In this document: piece by piece, positions 36,676 to 46,053 of the stretch | Position numbering within the stretch: the first letter of the stretch is position 1 | How the letters are laid out: the number at the start of each line of letters is the position of its first letter | DNA from: Colwellia sp. | GTDB lineage: Bacteria > Pseudomonadota > Gammaproteobacteria > Enterobacterales > Alteromonadaceae | Length of the DNA: 64,000 bases | NCBI GenBank assembly: GCA_029938115.1 | Contig: JAPYOP010000015.1 | Location: 1 to 64,000, forward strand | Direction: 5' to 3' | Position numbers and translations under genes: made by a program | The notes under the pieces: generated by a model | The model's input: the letters and a program-made list of their open reading frames with translations, nothing else | Told to the model about the DNA's origin: nothing | The model's database searches: none

Positions 36676-38052
36676 TTAAAGCGTAGGTAATGACAATATA
36701 GCTTCAACGCCAAAACACTTGTCTTTGTTACCTAGTTTATTGTGTAATTTAATTAAGCCATTATGGCTAAACATAATTTGTCGACATAACGCTAAGCCTA
36801 TGCCACTACCTTGTTTTTTTGTGGTGTAAAAAGGAATAAATAAATTGTCAGCATTAGCAATTCCTGAACCATTATCTAAAATAGAAATATGTTGCCACTG
36901 TTGCTCGTTGGTATAACCAATGGTAATTATTTTCTCTTTGTTAGCGGCCATAGCTTCAACGGCATTTTTAAAAAGATTAATAAGTACTTGCTCAAATTGA
37001 TTCTTATCCGCCTTAATCATTACGTGGGCTTCTACATTCATTTTAATTGTACAATCAGGAAATAATCCTGCGGTATTATTGATAATAGCTTGCAAGTTAA
37101 ATTGTGTGACATGAGGTTTAGGTAAATGATAAAGCTGACTATAGCTAGCGATAAAACTATTGAGTGAGTCAGCACGTTCATTGATTATGTTCGCACCTTC
37201 GAGCAATGATTCGCTATTTATGGGGTGCTCAGGTGATAACAGTGAGCGTTGAAGCTTTTTTTGTAGCGATTGGCTTATGGCCGAAATGGGCGTCAATGAG
37301 TTATTTATTTCATGGCTTAAAACTCGTAATAAGCTCTGCCACGCGCTGCGTTCTTTTTCCATTAATAGACGTTCAGCATTGGTTAATAAATAAAGCTGAT
37401 GCTGTTTACCTTCACTTAAAAATGATTCTTTAGATAAAAAATGCTCGCCGTGTAATAGCGATTGATTAAACTCGATAATACCCGGGGCCGCTTTTGCTAT
37501 TGTTCGGCCTATAGGTAATGAAGAGAGCGAAATCTGATGAACTTGTTCGACGTTGCCAAAAATTAATTTGTTTGCGGAAGCATTAGCCATTACGACCATG
37601 CCTTCTTCATCTGTTGCGAATACCATGGCATCCATTTGTTCCATAATACGCTCTAGTAGTAACCTTGATTCTTTCGCTTCTATTTTATGCTTGGATAAAG
37701 TATCCGCTAAATTATTTATTAAATTTAACAACTCTTGAAAAGCTGTGTTAGTTTGTAATCTTCCGCGTAAAGAATAATCACCATCAATCATTGATTCGAT
37801 TAGGTTGGAAAGGGTTCTAACTTGAAATTCAGCGCTGTGTTTACTCGCGACTATTACATAACAGCAAAGTAAAAAAAGAATGATAATAATAAAGGCAATG
37901 AGGTAGCCTGAAATATCAGTTAGCAATAGCGCAATAATATTAAAGATAAATAATGGCACGCAGACTATTAACAGTAACCTCACTTGAGTATCACTTTGTT
38001 TTGTCAGCTTATGATTAGCAAACCATAACTTGGCTAATTTAATCCAATTCAT
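36676..38052 (-). CDS. NtrB-like membrane histidine kinase of the export module
   Basis: 458 residues. Two adjacent membrane helices (about 25-70), HAMP-like linker, PAS region (RIMEQMDAMVFATDEEGMVVMANA near 130-155), then SLLRVLSHEINNSLTPISAIS with the phospho-acceptor histidine near 245, N-box INLFKNAVEAM, DNGSGI and KKQGSGIGLALCRQI. HEINNxLTP is the type of kinases that pair with sigma-54 activators. Its start overlaps the end of the activator gene by 14 bases, so the two form an operon. Confidence 0.92.
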   Translation of the reverse strand: MNWIKLAKLWFANHKLTKQSDTQVRLLLIVCVPLFIFNIIALLLTDISGYLIAFIIIILFLLCCYVIVASKHSAEFQVRTLSNLIESMIDGDYSLRGRLQTNTAFQELLNLINNLADTLSKHKIEAKESRLLLERIMEQMDAMVFATDEEGMVVMANASANKLIFGNVEQVHQISLSSLPIGRTIAKAAPGIIEFNQSLLHGEHFLSKESFLSEGKQHQLYLLTNAERLLMEKERSAWQSLLRVLSHEINNSLTPISAISQSLQKKLQRSLLSPEHPINSESLLEGANIINERADSLNSFIASYSQLYHLPKPHVTQFNLQAIINNTAGLFPDCTIKMNVEAHVMIKADKNQFEQVLINLFKNAVEAMAANKEKIITIGYTNEQQWQHISILDNGSGIANADNLFIPFYTTKKQGSGIGLALCRQIMFSHNGLIKLHNKLGNKDKCFGVEAILSLPTL

Positions 38053-39412
38053 ATTTACTCATGCGTCGATAAAACCCGCTACGGCTTAAACCTAAAGATT
38101 TAGCTGTTTCGCTTGCGTTACCACGAAAGGATTTTAACCGTTTAACTAGGGCTGCTTTTTCTAGTTCTTCCATTGTTAGAGAGGGATTATCTAATGAGTC
38201 AGAAGCGGTAGAATTTTCAGCCATCAGTAGATCTTTGGCTTCAATAACATCACCCTTACAAGTAAATAATACCCGCTCCATTAAATGACTTAATTCACGA
38301 ATATTACCAGGCCAAGCGTATTGCTGTAATTTGGCGACTGCTGCGTCAGAAAGTACCGGGCAATTACGATGATATTTAGCACTAAAGGTTTGTAAAAAAT
38401 GTGCTGAGAGTGCGGGAATATCTTCAATCCGTTCACTTAATGACGGTATTCTAATTTCAATGGTATTTAAACGGTAATAAAGATCTTGGCGAAAAGTATT
38501 GTTAGCAATGGCCGCTAATATATCACTATTGGTTGCCGATATAATTCGTACGTCAGCGTGTAATGATTTGCTACTGCCAACCGCTTCAAATTTTTGCTCT
38601 TCTAATACTCTCAGTAATTTAGCTTGTTGAGTAAACGGAATATTTGCTAATTCGTCAAGAAACAATGTTCCTTGCTCTGCCATTTCAAATCGACCAATAC
38701 GATTTTCTTTTGCATCGGTAAACGCGCCCTTAACGTGACCAAACATCTCACTTTCAAATAAAGATTCGGGTATGGCTCCCATATTCACCGGAACAAAAGA
38801 ATTATTAGCGCGTTGCGAAACCGAATGCACATATGACGCTAACATGCTTTTTCCAGTACCATTATCACCGGTTAGTAAAATACTCATATCACTAACGGCT
38901 AAATCTTCTAAGGTGGATAACAGCGTTTGCATTGCAGAAGAATGGGCAATAATTCCTTCACGACCTGCAGGGTGAGCTTGTGAGGTTAATAATTTATTTT
39001 GTTGGCTTAATCGTTGAGCAGTTTTATGTGATTTTGCTAGCGCTAATTGGTTATCAATGGCGCTTAACATACGCTCATTTTTCCAAGGCTTTTGAATGAA
39101 ATCTTTTACCCCTGCTTGCATGGCTTCTACGGCAATATCAATAGTAGCCCAGCCGGTCATTACAATAATAGGAATAGCTAATTCAAGTTGGTTTATCGCA
39201 TCAACTAATTGCAAACCTTCAGCACCCGATGTGGTGTCTTGTTGAAAATTCATATCAAGTAAAATTAAATCGACACTTTGCCTTTTCAAGTTTTCTAATG
39301 CAGCTTCTGGGGTGGTGACGGCAATAATATCAAAGCCTTCATCAGATAAGACAAACTTTAAACTCGCGATGATATTAATATCATCATCAGCAATTAAGAT
39401 TTTTTTATTCAC
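38039..39412 (-). CDS. NtrC-family sigma-54 activator with GAFTDA loop
   Basis: 457 residues. Receiver domain with D10-D11, phospho-acceptor D53 and IQKPWKNERM near 105; AAA+ domain at about 150-375 with Walker A LTGDNGTGKSML, Walker B GTLFLDELANIP and the sigma-54 contact loop reading GAFTDA instead of GAFTGA; C-terminal Fis-type HTH ETAKSLGLSRSGFYRRMSKY. The activator works with the kinase encoded next and most likely acts on the palindrome and sigma-54-like promoter at 44085-44205 before the exporter genes (inference). A terminator hairpin separates it from the permease gene. Confidence 0.93.
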   Translation of the reverse strand: MNKKILIADDDINIIASLKFVLSDEGFDIIAVTTPEAALENLKRQSVDLILLDMNFQQDTTSGAEGLQLVDAINQLELAIPIIVMTGWATIDIAVEAMQAGVKDFIQKPWKNERMLSAIDNQLALAKSHKTAQRLSQQNKLLTSQAHPAGREGIIAHSSAMQTLLSTLEDLAVSDMSILLTGDNGTGKSMLASYVHSVSQRANNSFVPVNMGAIPESLFESEMFGHVKGAFTDAKENRIGRFEMAEQGTLFLDELANIPFTQQAKLLRVLEEQKFEAVGSSKSLHADVRIISATNSDILAAIANNTFRQDLYYRLNTIEIRIPSLSERIEDIPALSAHFLQTFSAKYHRNCPVLSDAAVAKLQQYAWPGNIRELSHLMERVLFTCKGDVIEAKDLLMAENSTASDSLDNPSLTMEELEKAALVKRLKSFRGNASETAKSLGLSRSGFYRRMSKYELD

Positions 39413-39503
39413 CGTTATTTATTCCAAAAATTCCAAAGGGTTGATTGTTCAAAATCATATTGTTCACTGTAAGTAAAAATAGTAGCAGGAACAAGCATTA
39501 GAT

Positions 39504-39536
39504 AAAATATGTGCATGAACATCATGCACATATTTT
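39504..39536 (-). terminator. Terminator after the exporter permease gene
   Basis: AAAATATGTGCATG and CATGCACATATTTT form a perfect 14-bp stem with a five-base loop and T-rich ends, 12 bases past the permease stop. It divides the transport genes from the regulator-kinase genes, suggesting partial read-through or a separate promoter. Confidence 0.8.
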
Positions 39537-39547
39537 TAGTTGAATGG

Positions 39548-41971
39548 CTACTGATAGCGTAATGCCATGCTCGGTTCCATTTTTACGGCACGTTTTGTTG
39601 GGGCAAATATTGCTAGCATTACAATGGCAGACAAGCCGCCAACAACACAAAAAGCTAATACATAGTATAAATAAACAGGCAATATCTCTGCAGTAAAACT
39701 ATGAAATCCATAAGAAATCAATGCAAAGAGAGCTAATGACAAGCCTAACCCGACGATTAACTGACGTAAACCTTGCTTTAGAAACATACGCACAATGCTT
39801 TTATCGCTTGCGCCGACAGCTCGTCTAATGCCAACTTCGTGAGTTCGTTGTGCGACTGAATTTGCCGTTAAGCCATAAATACCTACCATCGCTAATAATA
39901 GAGCAAAGAACCCTGTACCAAAGGTGATTTTAGACATCAGACGCATTGAATCTCGCATCATATTTCTATTTTTATTCGCATGTTGAACCGAATAAGTCAT
40001 CGCTATAGAGCGGTCTGTGGCAAACATCGCTTGATAAAAAATTTCTTCTGGATTGAGTGTGTTAGGTAATATTTTGTAATAAACAATATAGTTGTTGTTG
40101 ATAAACTGTAAACCTGAGAGGTAAATCTCATCGGCACTGTCTAATTTGCCAAACAAAGTCATTGGATTTAGGCGATCCGTGACGACACCAACAATAAAGA
40201 CTTTATGGTCAATCTCTTCAATTTTTATGCTAAAGCTTTTCTCTAAAGGTGACTCTCCAGGCCAGTACCGATTAGCCATCGACTGACTGATCATTGCTGT
40301 TTTACGGTTTGCAATTTTATCAAGGTGATTTAATTGACGCCCTGTTACTAAATTTATACCTATTGTTTCAGTATCACCAATGATCATGATGGTATCAATT
40401 TTTGGTTTATCTTCGTCTGATGCGTAATCTTGTCCTTCCAAAGTCACGGGTGTACCAATATTCCAGTTATTTGACACCATATCAACTACATTAGGATGTT
40501 GCTTTATTTGCTCTCTCAATGTTTGAAATAGTGCTAGTTGCTGTTGCGACTCAGGATACTTATTTTCAGGTATCATCATTCTAGCTGTCATCACATTAGT
40601 ATAATCATCACCCATTTCAATATTAATTAGCTTGTTAGAAATAAAGCCAGAAATAGAGCCTATTAGCATCAATGTTGATACTAAAAATACTTGGGCTGTT
40701 ACTAATATTCTTGAAATACGACCTGCTTTTTTACTTTGTGCACCACGGGTTCCATCACGTAATGTGGTGTTAATATCTTGGTTAGCTGAGCGCCATGCGG
40801 GTAATAAGGTCGAAAGTAGTATAGTGACTAATATAAATACAGTGCCCATCAGTACCGTTTCAAAGTCCATGCCCCAATGCCACCAAAATGAGCCACCGCT
40901 TGGGATCCACGAATGTAATAGAATTTCTGTATAGTCCAGGGCTGCACCCACTAACAATAAAGAGAGTATGCCACCAACCACTGAAATAATAATGCCTTCC
41001 CACATTAGTTGGCTGATTAATCTTGCCGTTGTTGCCCCTAATGCGGCGCGAATAGCGGTTTCTTTTTGACGCTCAATAGATCTAGCAAGTAATAAGTTGC
41101 CAACATTTATACAAGCTAGTAATAAAATCAACCAAGCAATGCCATTCATAAAAGCGAAAATAGCGCCGCCTTGGCCACCCACTTGTGCCATTTGGAACGT
41201 TAATATTTTTGCCGATTTTGTAAACTCAGGTAAATCATGTAGTTTTACATTTTGCTGGTATATTTGGTTAACCGCTTGACCCAATTCTATTTCAGCTTGT
41301 GCAATGCTTATTTCTTTTTTTAACCTACCGTAGGCATAATAATAGTCACTTGATTTTGCCGTAGCTTTAAAAACATCTTCTGATAAAGGTAACCAAACTT
41401 TAGAGGTATTAGGAAATCGATACCCTTGGGGCATAACGCCAATTATCTGAGTTGTTTCACCATTTAATATCATGGTTGAAGCGAGCACATTATCATTGCC
41501 ACCCAGTTCACTTTGCCAGACATCATAACTGATCACAGCAACAGGAGCGGCACCTGATTTATTATCTTCAACTTGAAAGGTTCGTCCTAAAATGGGGGCA
41601 GTTCTGCTAAATTCAAAAAAGCCCTGTTGCACTGAACTCCCACTGACGTTTTTACCTGACTCTTGTACAGAGATACGAACATCTCTATCGTCATAAACAC
41701 CAAATTCAGAAAAACTGGTTAAACTATTTCTGATATTTTGATATTCATAAGCGGTAATTAAATTATAGTTACCGTCAAATGCTATGCTGATTGATTTTGC
41801 TGTATCGCCTTGGGGTAATGGCAGCGGTTTGTAAACCATGGAATACAAGAATGAGAAGGTGTATAAACTAATAGATAAACCACCTATTAGAACACCAAGG
41901 GTCATCGCGGTAAATTTTGGTGATTTAAAAAGTAAACGTAGTGCATATTTTATATCTATTAACATTGACAT
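39548..41971 (-). CDS. Duplicated MacB/FtsX-type ABC permease (ADOP-like)
   Basis: 807 residues. Two copies of the MacB periplasmic plus FtsX arrangement. The first has a membrane helix near 20-45, a periplasmic core (about 50-240) and an FtsX block with LLARSIERQKETAIRAALGATTARLISQL near 295-325. The second has a periplasmic core (about 450-660) and an FtsX block with VAQRTHEVGIRRAVGASDKSIVRMFLKQG near 710-740. This is the layout of duplicated orphan permeases. With the ATPase and adaptor encoded upstream it would form a MacAB-like exporter of a peptide, lipid or toxic compound; the substrate is unknown. Confidence 0.9.
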   Translation of the reverse strand: MSMLIDIKYALRLLFKSPKFTAMTLGVLIGGLSISLYTFSFLYSMVYKPLPLPQGDTAKSISIAFDGNYNLITAYEYQNIRNSLTSFSEFGVYDDRDVRISVQESGKNVSGSSVQQGFFEFSRTAPILGRTFQVEDNKSGAAPVAVISYDVWQSELGGNDNVLASTMILNGETTQIIGVMPQGYRFPNTSKVWLPLSEDVFKATAKSSDYYYAYGRLKKEISIAQAEIELGQAVNQIYQQNVKLHDLPEFTKSAKILTFQMAQVGGQGGAIFAFMNGIAWLILLLACINVGNLLLARSIERQKETAIRAALGATTARLISQLMWEGIIISVVGGILSLLLVGAALDYTEILLHSWIPSGGSFWWHWGMDFETVLMGTVFILVTILLSTLLPAWRSANQDINTTLRDGTRGAQSKKAGRISRILVTAQVFLVSTLMLIGSISGFISNKLINIEMGDDYTNVMTARMMIPENKYPESQQQLALFQTLREQIKQHPNVVDMVSNNWNIGTPVTLEGQDYASDEDKPKIDTIMIIGDTETIGINLVTGRQLNHLDKIANRKTAMISQSMANRYWPGESPLEKSFSIKIEEIDHKVFIVGVVTDRLNPMTLFGKLDSADEIYLSGLQFINNNYIVYYKILPNTLNPEEIFYQAMFATDRSIAMTYSVQHANKNRNMMRDSMRLMSKITFGTGFFALLLAMVGIYGLTANSVAQRTHEVGIRRAVGASDKSIVRMFLKQGLRQLIVGLGLSLALFALISYGFHSFTAEILPVYLYYVLAFCVVGGLSAIVMLAIFAPTKRAVKMEPSMALRYQ

Positions 41972-41976
41972 AATGA

Positions 41977-42711
41977 TTACCCCACAGCCAATTCAACAGG
42001 TTTAACTATGTTGGCTTGCTTTTTTATATTGATATTATCTTTGATTAATTGGCCATCGAACATTTCTAAACAACGACTTGCTCTTTGCGCTGAAGCCGGA
42101 TCATGAGTAACCATGCAAATGGTTGCGCCGTCTTGATGTAATTGATCAAATAACTTTAATACGGCTTCTGCATTTTTAGAATCTAAGTTACCGGTCGGTT
42201 CATCAGCTAGAATAATTGCCGGGTCGTTTACTAATGCTCGCGCAACGGCAACACGTTGTTGTTGCCCACCGGATAGTTGCGAAGGGTAATGATTTTTACG
42301 GTGACTCATTTCTACTTTTTCTAATACTTCGTTGACTTTATTTTCTATTTCACTTTTAGATATTCCAGATTGATAAGTCAATGGTAGCATTACATTTTCG
42401 AAAACTGTTAAGTCAGAAATTAGGTTAAATGATTGAAAAACAAAGCCGATTTGTTTGCTTCTTATTTTCGCTCTTTCATCACGAGTAAGTGTTGATACAT
42501 CACTGTCAGCAAGTTGATAAACTCCTGATGTGGTAGAGTCAAGTAAACCGAGTAAAGAGAGTAGTGTTGATTTGCCACAACCCGATTGACCACTTAGCGA
42601 AATATATTCACCTTTATTAATGGTTAGATTAATGTCATTTAAGGCTTTTGTTTCTATTTCTTCGGTTAAAAAAGACTTGCTGATATTTGTTAATGTGATT
42701 AATGCTGTCAT
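41977..42711 (-). CDS. MacB/LolD-type ABC exporter ATPase
   Basis: 244 residues. Walker [17 protein letters not shown] near 39-54, Q-loop [21 protein letters not shown] near 86-106, signature [20 protein letters not shown] near 140, Walker [16 protein letters not shown] near 163 and switch histidine MVTHDPA near 200. The FQSFNLI Q-loop and DEPTGNLDS are typical of the MacB/LolD/FtsE group. Five bases separate it from the permease gene, so the two are coupled. Confidence 0.95.
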   Translation of the reverse strand: MTALITLTNISKSFLTEEIETKALNDINLTINKGEYISLSGQSGCGKSTLLSLLGLLDSTTSGVYQLADSDVSTLTRDERAKIRSKQIGFVFQSFNLISDLTVFENVMLPLTYQSGISKSEIENKVNEVLEKVEMSHRKNHYPSQLSGGQQQRVAVARALVNDPAIILADEPTGNLDSKNAEAVLKLFDQLHQDGATICMVTHDPASAQRASRCLEMFDGQLIKDNINIKKQANIVKPVELAVG

Positions 42712-42790
42712 TGTCTACTCCATTTTCAACTTGTAAGGTTTATTAGTTAATGTGCTTCTAGCTGTTACTCAATATTACTCATGATGTTTG

Positions 42791-44047
42791 TTAATTAATT
42801 TTGATTTCTGAATGTTCTTGCCATCGAGTTGTATCTGAAATAATGACTTCATCGCCAAGCATTAAACCAGAAAGAATTTGTATGCGATTTACCGAACTTT
42901 GCCCAAGACTAACGCTTTGTTTCTTCGCAAATTGTTGATCATCAGTAACTTTATAAAGTTTTGTATTCGTATGTCGGGGAGCAAATACTGGGCGTTTTAC
43001 ATAAAGAGCATTGTCAATATTACTAATTTCTATTAAGCCATCTACGGTTAACTCAGGGCGAGCTTCACTAGGTAAAGAGCCAGTCAATTTCACATCAACT
43101 AAGACCATGCCTGCTTTTACAGCAGGGTCTATACGCGTAATGACACCTAAAATTTCGCTTGTTCGGGTATCAACCACAACAGGCTGACCAATAACAATAT
43201 CTCGAACTCGTACTTCTTGCACTTGCAATTCGGCAAATAAAGATTGTTGATCTGCCACTAGTGCAACACTATCGCCAACATGAGCGCGCTCTCCTAGCTC
43301 AAGGGAAACTTGTTGAACAATGCCTGCTGTTGACGAGCGTACTTGTAATGATTCAACCTGTTCTTGCATTCTTTGGTAGTTATTTCTAACTAAGCCGATA
43401 CGTGCTTGTTGCGCTGTTTTTGTTGCGGTCATATTTGATTTCATTTTATCGAGTTTTTTTTGTTGAGCTTGCCAATTTTGCATTTGTTGCTTTACTGCTA
43501 ACTTGCTCTTTTGGTAGTCCAGTGCTGAAACCGTTGCATTACCTTGTTTTATTAGTGAGGTTTCAGCATCAAGTTTTAACTTTGCCGACTGATAATTTAG
43601 ATCGCCTGAGAGTACCGCGTTTTCTAAATCAACCATTTGAGATTCTAAAGACACATAAGCGGCATGACTTTCGGCTTGCTTTGCTACAAGCTCCCAGCGC
43701 GCTGTTTCTAATTCTCTATGCAACTCAGGATTTGATAGTTGTATTAACATATCCCCCTTATTAACCGCGGCACCTGCTTTAACGAAAACTTGTTCAACAC
43801 GCCCTGAAACTTGTGAGGATACCCAACGAATATTGAGCGGCTTTAATACGCCAGTAGCACGAACATTTACTTTAAAATTACCTTGCTCAACTTTGGCGGT
43901 TACTAAGGCATTTCTTTCAACAATATAGGAAGCGTTACCTAGGACGTTTTTTAATGAAAATGTTGCCATCAAAGCTATAACTATTGGTGCTACATACCAA
44001 TACTTTCGCCATAATGGCTTTTGAACCACTGCTCTTTGAATATCCAT
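42791..44047 (-). CDS. MacA/HlyD-type periplasmic adaptor
   Basis: 418 residues. An N-terminal anchor helix (about 17-33), then a half biotinyl-like segment (NVRATGVLKPLNIRWVSSQVSGRVEQVFVKAGAAVNKGDMLIQL near 55-98), a long coiled-coil hairpin (about 105-225) and the returning half (STAGIVQQVSLELGERAHVGDSV near 238-260), then beta-barrel domains. It should link the inner-membrane exporter to an outer-membrane channel, which is not encoded here. It is the first gene of the minus-strand export module, behind a sigma-54-like promoter. Confidence 0.92.
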   Translation of the reverse strand: MDIQRAVVQKPLWRKYWYVAPIVIALMATFSLKNVLGNASYIVERNALVTAKVEQGNFKVNVRATGVLKPLNIRWVSSQVSGRVEQVFVKAGAAVNKGDMLIQLSNPELHRELETARWELVAKQAESHAAYVSLESQMVDLENAVLSGDLNYQSAKLKLDAETSLIKQGNATVSALDYQKSKLAVKQQMQNWQAQQKKLDKMKSNMTATKTAQQARIGLVRNNYQRMQEQVESLQVRSSTAGIVQQVSLELGERAHVGDSVALVADQQSLFAELQVQEVRVRDIVIGQPVVVDTRTSEILGVITRIDPAVKAGMVLVDVKLTGSLPSEARPELTVDGLIEISNIDNALYVKRPVFAPRHTNTKLYKVTDDQQFAKKQSVSLGQSSVNRIQILSGLMLGDEVIISDTTRWQEHSEIKIN

Positions 44048-44084
44048 TAATTGTTTTCTTATTACTAAATGATGCCTTATGTAT

Positions 44085-44100
44085 TACAAGACCTGTACCA
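44085..44100 (-). promoter_or_regulatory. Candidate sigma-54 promoter of the export module
   Basis: On the minus strand TGGTACA-GGTC-TTGTA matches the -24/-12 consensus TGGCACG-N4-TTGCA with correct GG-to-GC spacing and three mismatches, one of them in the -12 GC (here GT). It lies 38 bases before the adaptor ATG. The downstream sigma-54 activator gene supports it. Confidence 0.55.
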
Positions 44101-44183
44101 AAGTTTTACTTTTTACTTAAGCTTTTGAAATGTTGGCGTTTGTTGCTTTGTTTTGCCACTCTTATGGTTTTGCCTTCGAGATG

Positions 44184-44205
44184 AGTGTTTCGATATCGAC
44201 ACACT
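44184..44205. promoter_or_regulatory. 22-bp near-perfect palindrome, candidate activator binding site
   Basis: A central TCGATATCGA is flanked, after one unpaired position on each side, by AGTGT and ACACT. It lies about 85 bases upstream of the sigma-54-like element, the typical distance of an enhancer site for an NtrC-type protein. Confidence 0.6.
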
Positions 44206-44380
44206 AAAGTATTATAAAGTCGCAACTTTGCTACAGTTATTAACCTTGAAAATACTTATTTCATTAAGGTAATAGCGCTTATGGGCTTATTGTCGGGTAT
44301 ACTGTGCCCCTGCTTTAAATCTGAATTTTAAGCAATAACATAATCACCATTCACTACGCTAAATGGCTTAAGGCAACTTA

Positions 44381-44839
44381 ATGATAAATAATGATCTTCT
44401 TCGTCGAATCAGCACGATTTTTGACTTTAATGATGAAAAAATACTTATGGTATTTAAATTAGGGCAATGTTTAATCAGTGCTGAACAGTTAGCCGACTTT
44501 TTTAAAGAAAAAGATGACAGTGCCTATCAGGAATTAGCCGATGTTCAATTGGCTAGTTTTTTAAATGGTTTAATCATTGAAAAGCGAGGACCAAAAGATG
44601 GTCCGCAACATCAAGCTGAAGAATCCTTAAGCAATAACATCATTTTCAATAAGCTAAAAATAGCATTGACATTAAAAGCTGATGAGGTCATTGCAATTCT
44701 TGAATTAGCTGAACTGAGTCTTGGTAAATATGAATTAAGCGCCTTTTTTAGAAATGTGAACAATAAACATTATCGAGATTGTAGTGATGATGTTTTGTCT
44801 ACTTTTTTGAAAGGCTTAAAAATCCAAGCACAAAAATAA
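44381..44839 (+). CDS. yehS: DUF1456 family protein (YehS-like)
   Basis: 152 residues with two copies of the DUF1456 repeat: LLRRISTIFDFNDEKILMVFKLG at 5-27 and FNKLKIALTLKADEVIAILELAEL near 88-111, each followed by an LSTFLKGL- or LASFLNGL-type helix. The family is small, cytoplasmic and of unknown function. It is divergent from the exporter module and 29 bases before rhlE, so it may be co-transcribed with the helicase. Confidence 0.9.
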   Translation: MINNDLLRRISTIFDFNDEKILMVFKLGQCLISAEQLADFFKEKDDSAYQELADVQLASFLNGLIIEKRGPKDGPQHQAEESLSNNIIFNKLKIALTLKADEVIAILELAELSLGKYELSAFFRNVNNKHYRDCSDDVLSTFLKGLKIQAQK

Positions 44840-44868
44840 TTCAATTATCTTTTTAGCAGAGACGTTAA

Positions 44869-46053
44869 ATGTCATTTTCAAAACTTGGTTTATCTGAGCC
44901 TATTTTAAAAGCTATAGCTGACTTAGAATACGCAACGCCGTCAGAAATTCAAAAACAGGCAATACCGGTTGTTTTATCAGGTAGAGATCTTATTGCCGCG
45001 GCGCAAACAGGTACGGGCAAAACGGCAAGTTTTGCTTTACCACTGTTAGAGATGCTCAATACCGATCGCAAACTGCGTGGTAAGCGCATTCGGGCGCTTA
45101 TTCTTACTCCAACGCGTGAGCTGGCGGTGCAAGTTGAGTCTAGCATTAGTCAATATGCTGAGTATTTAAACCTTAGCTCCATGGCAATGTATGGTGGTGT
45201 TGACTCAGCGCCTCATAAGCAACGTTTGATCTGGGGCATTGATATTTTAGTTGCAACCCCTGGCCGGCTTTTAGATATGGCACATCAACGTGCTTTACAT
45301 TTTGATGAGCTTGAAATGCTAGTCTTGGATGAAGCTGACAGAATGCTTGATATGGGCTTTATTGATGATATTAATAAAATCATTGAACGACTGCCTAAAC
45401 AAAGGCAAAACTTGTTGTTTTCAGCCACTATCTCTGATGATGTTCGTTCTTTAGCTAAAAGAGCCATTCATAATCCGGTTGAAATTTCAATTGCGCCAAG
45501 CCGTGCATCTAAGCCTAAAATTGATCAATGGTTGATTACTATCGACAAAGGTAATAAATCTGCTTTGTTAAGTCACTTGATTAACGATCTACAATGGCAA
45601 CAAGCGCTTATCTTTATTGAAACCAAACATGGTGCGGCTAAGTTAGTGAGTCAGCTTGAGAAACGTGGCATAGAAGCTGAGTCAATTCATGGAGGTAGAA
45701 CTCAAGCTGTTCGAGAACAAATATTAAGTGACTTTAAAACCGGTAAGATCAAATTTTTAGTGGCTACGGGCATCGCTGCTCGTGGTTTAGATATTGGTGA
45801 TCTTGCCAGGGTGGTAAATTATGATTTGCCAGCGCAAGCCGATGAATATATTCATCGAATTGGTCGTACCGGTAGGGCAGGCGCTTCTGGAGAAGCTGTT
45901 TCTTTTGTTTCAAAGGATAATTTTAGGGAATTATGTGCGATTGAAAGCCGTTTAGGTCATGTAATCGCGCGCAAAGAAATTGAAGGCTTTCCTGTTAAAA
46001 AGGGTGTGCCTGTTTCTATTTTAAATTATGTTCCTAAAATTAAGCGCAGCTAA
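44869..46053 (+). CDS. rhlE: DEAD-box RNA helicase, RhlE type
   Basis: 394 residues. Q motif FSKLGLSEPILKAIADLEYATPSEIQKQAIP at the start, Walker A AAQTGTGKTAS near 45, PTRELAVQV, TPGRLLD, VLDEADRMLDMGF near 150, SATI near 185, the helicase C domain with IFIETKHGAAKLV, ARGLDI and HRIGRTGRAG near 330. The tail after the core is short and lacks the basic extension of longer RhlE proteins. It probably remodels rRNA or mRNA structure, useful in cold growth. Its stop overlaps the next ATG (TAATG). Confidence 0.93.
   Translation: MSFSKLGLSEPILKAIADLEYATPSEIQKQAIPVVLSGRDLIAAAQTGTGKTASFALPLLEMLNTDRKLRGKRIRALILTPTRELAVQVESSISQYAEYLNLSSMAMYGGVDSAPHKQRLIWGIDILVATPGRLLDMAHQRALHFDELEMLVLDEADRMLDMGFIDDINKIIERLPKQRQNLLFSATISDDVRSLAKRAIHNPVEISIAPSRASKPKIDQWLITIDKGNKSALLSHLINDLQWQQALIFIETKHGAAKLVSQLEKRGIEAESIHGGRTQAVREQILSDFKTGKIKFLVATGIAARGLDIGDLARVVNYDLPAQADEYIHRIGRTGRAGASGEAVSFVSKDNFRELCAIESRLGHVIARKEIEGFPVKKGVPVSILNYVPKIKRS

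Noticed and set aside
44130-44150. A second sigma-54-like sequence on the plus strand before yehS (TGGCGTTTGTTGC)
   Set aside because: The GG-to-GC spacing is two bases too short for sigma-54 binding.
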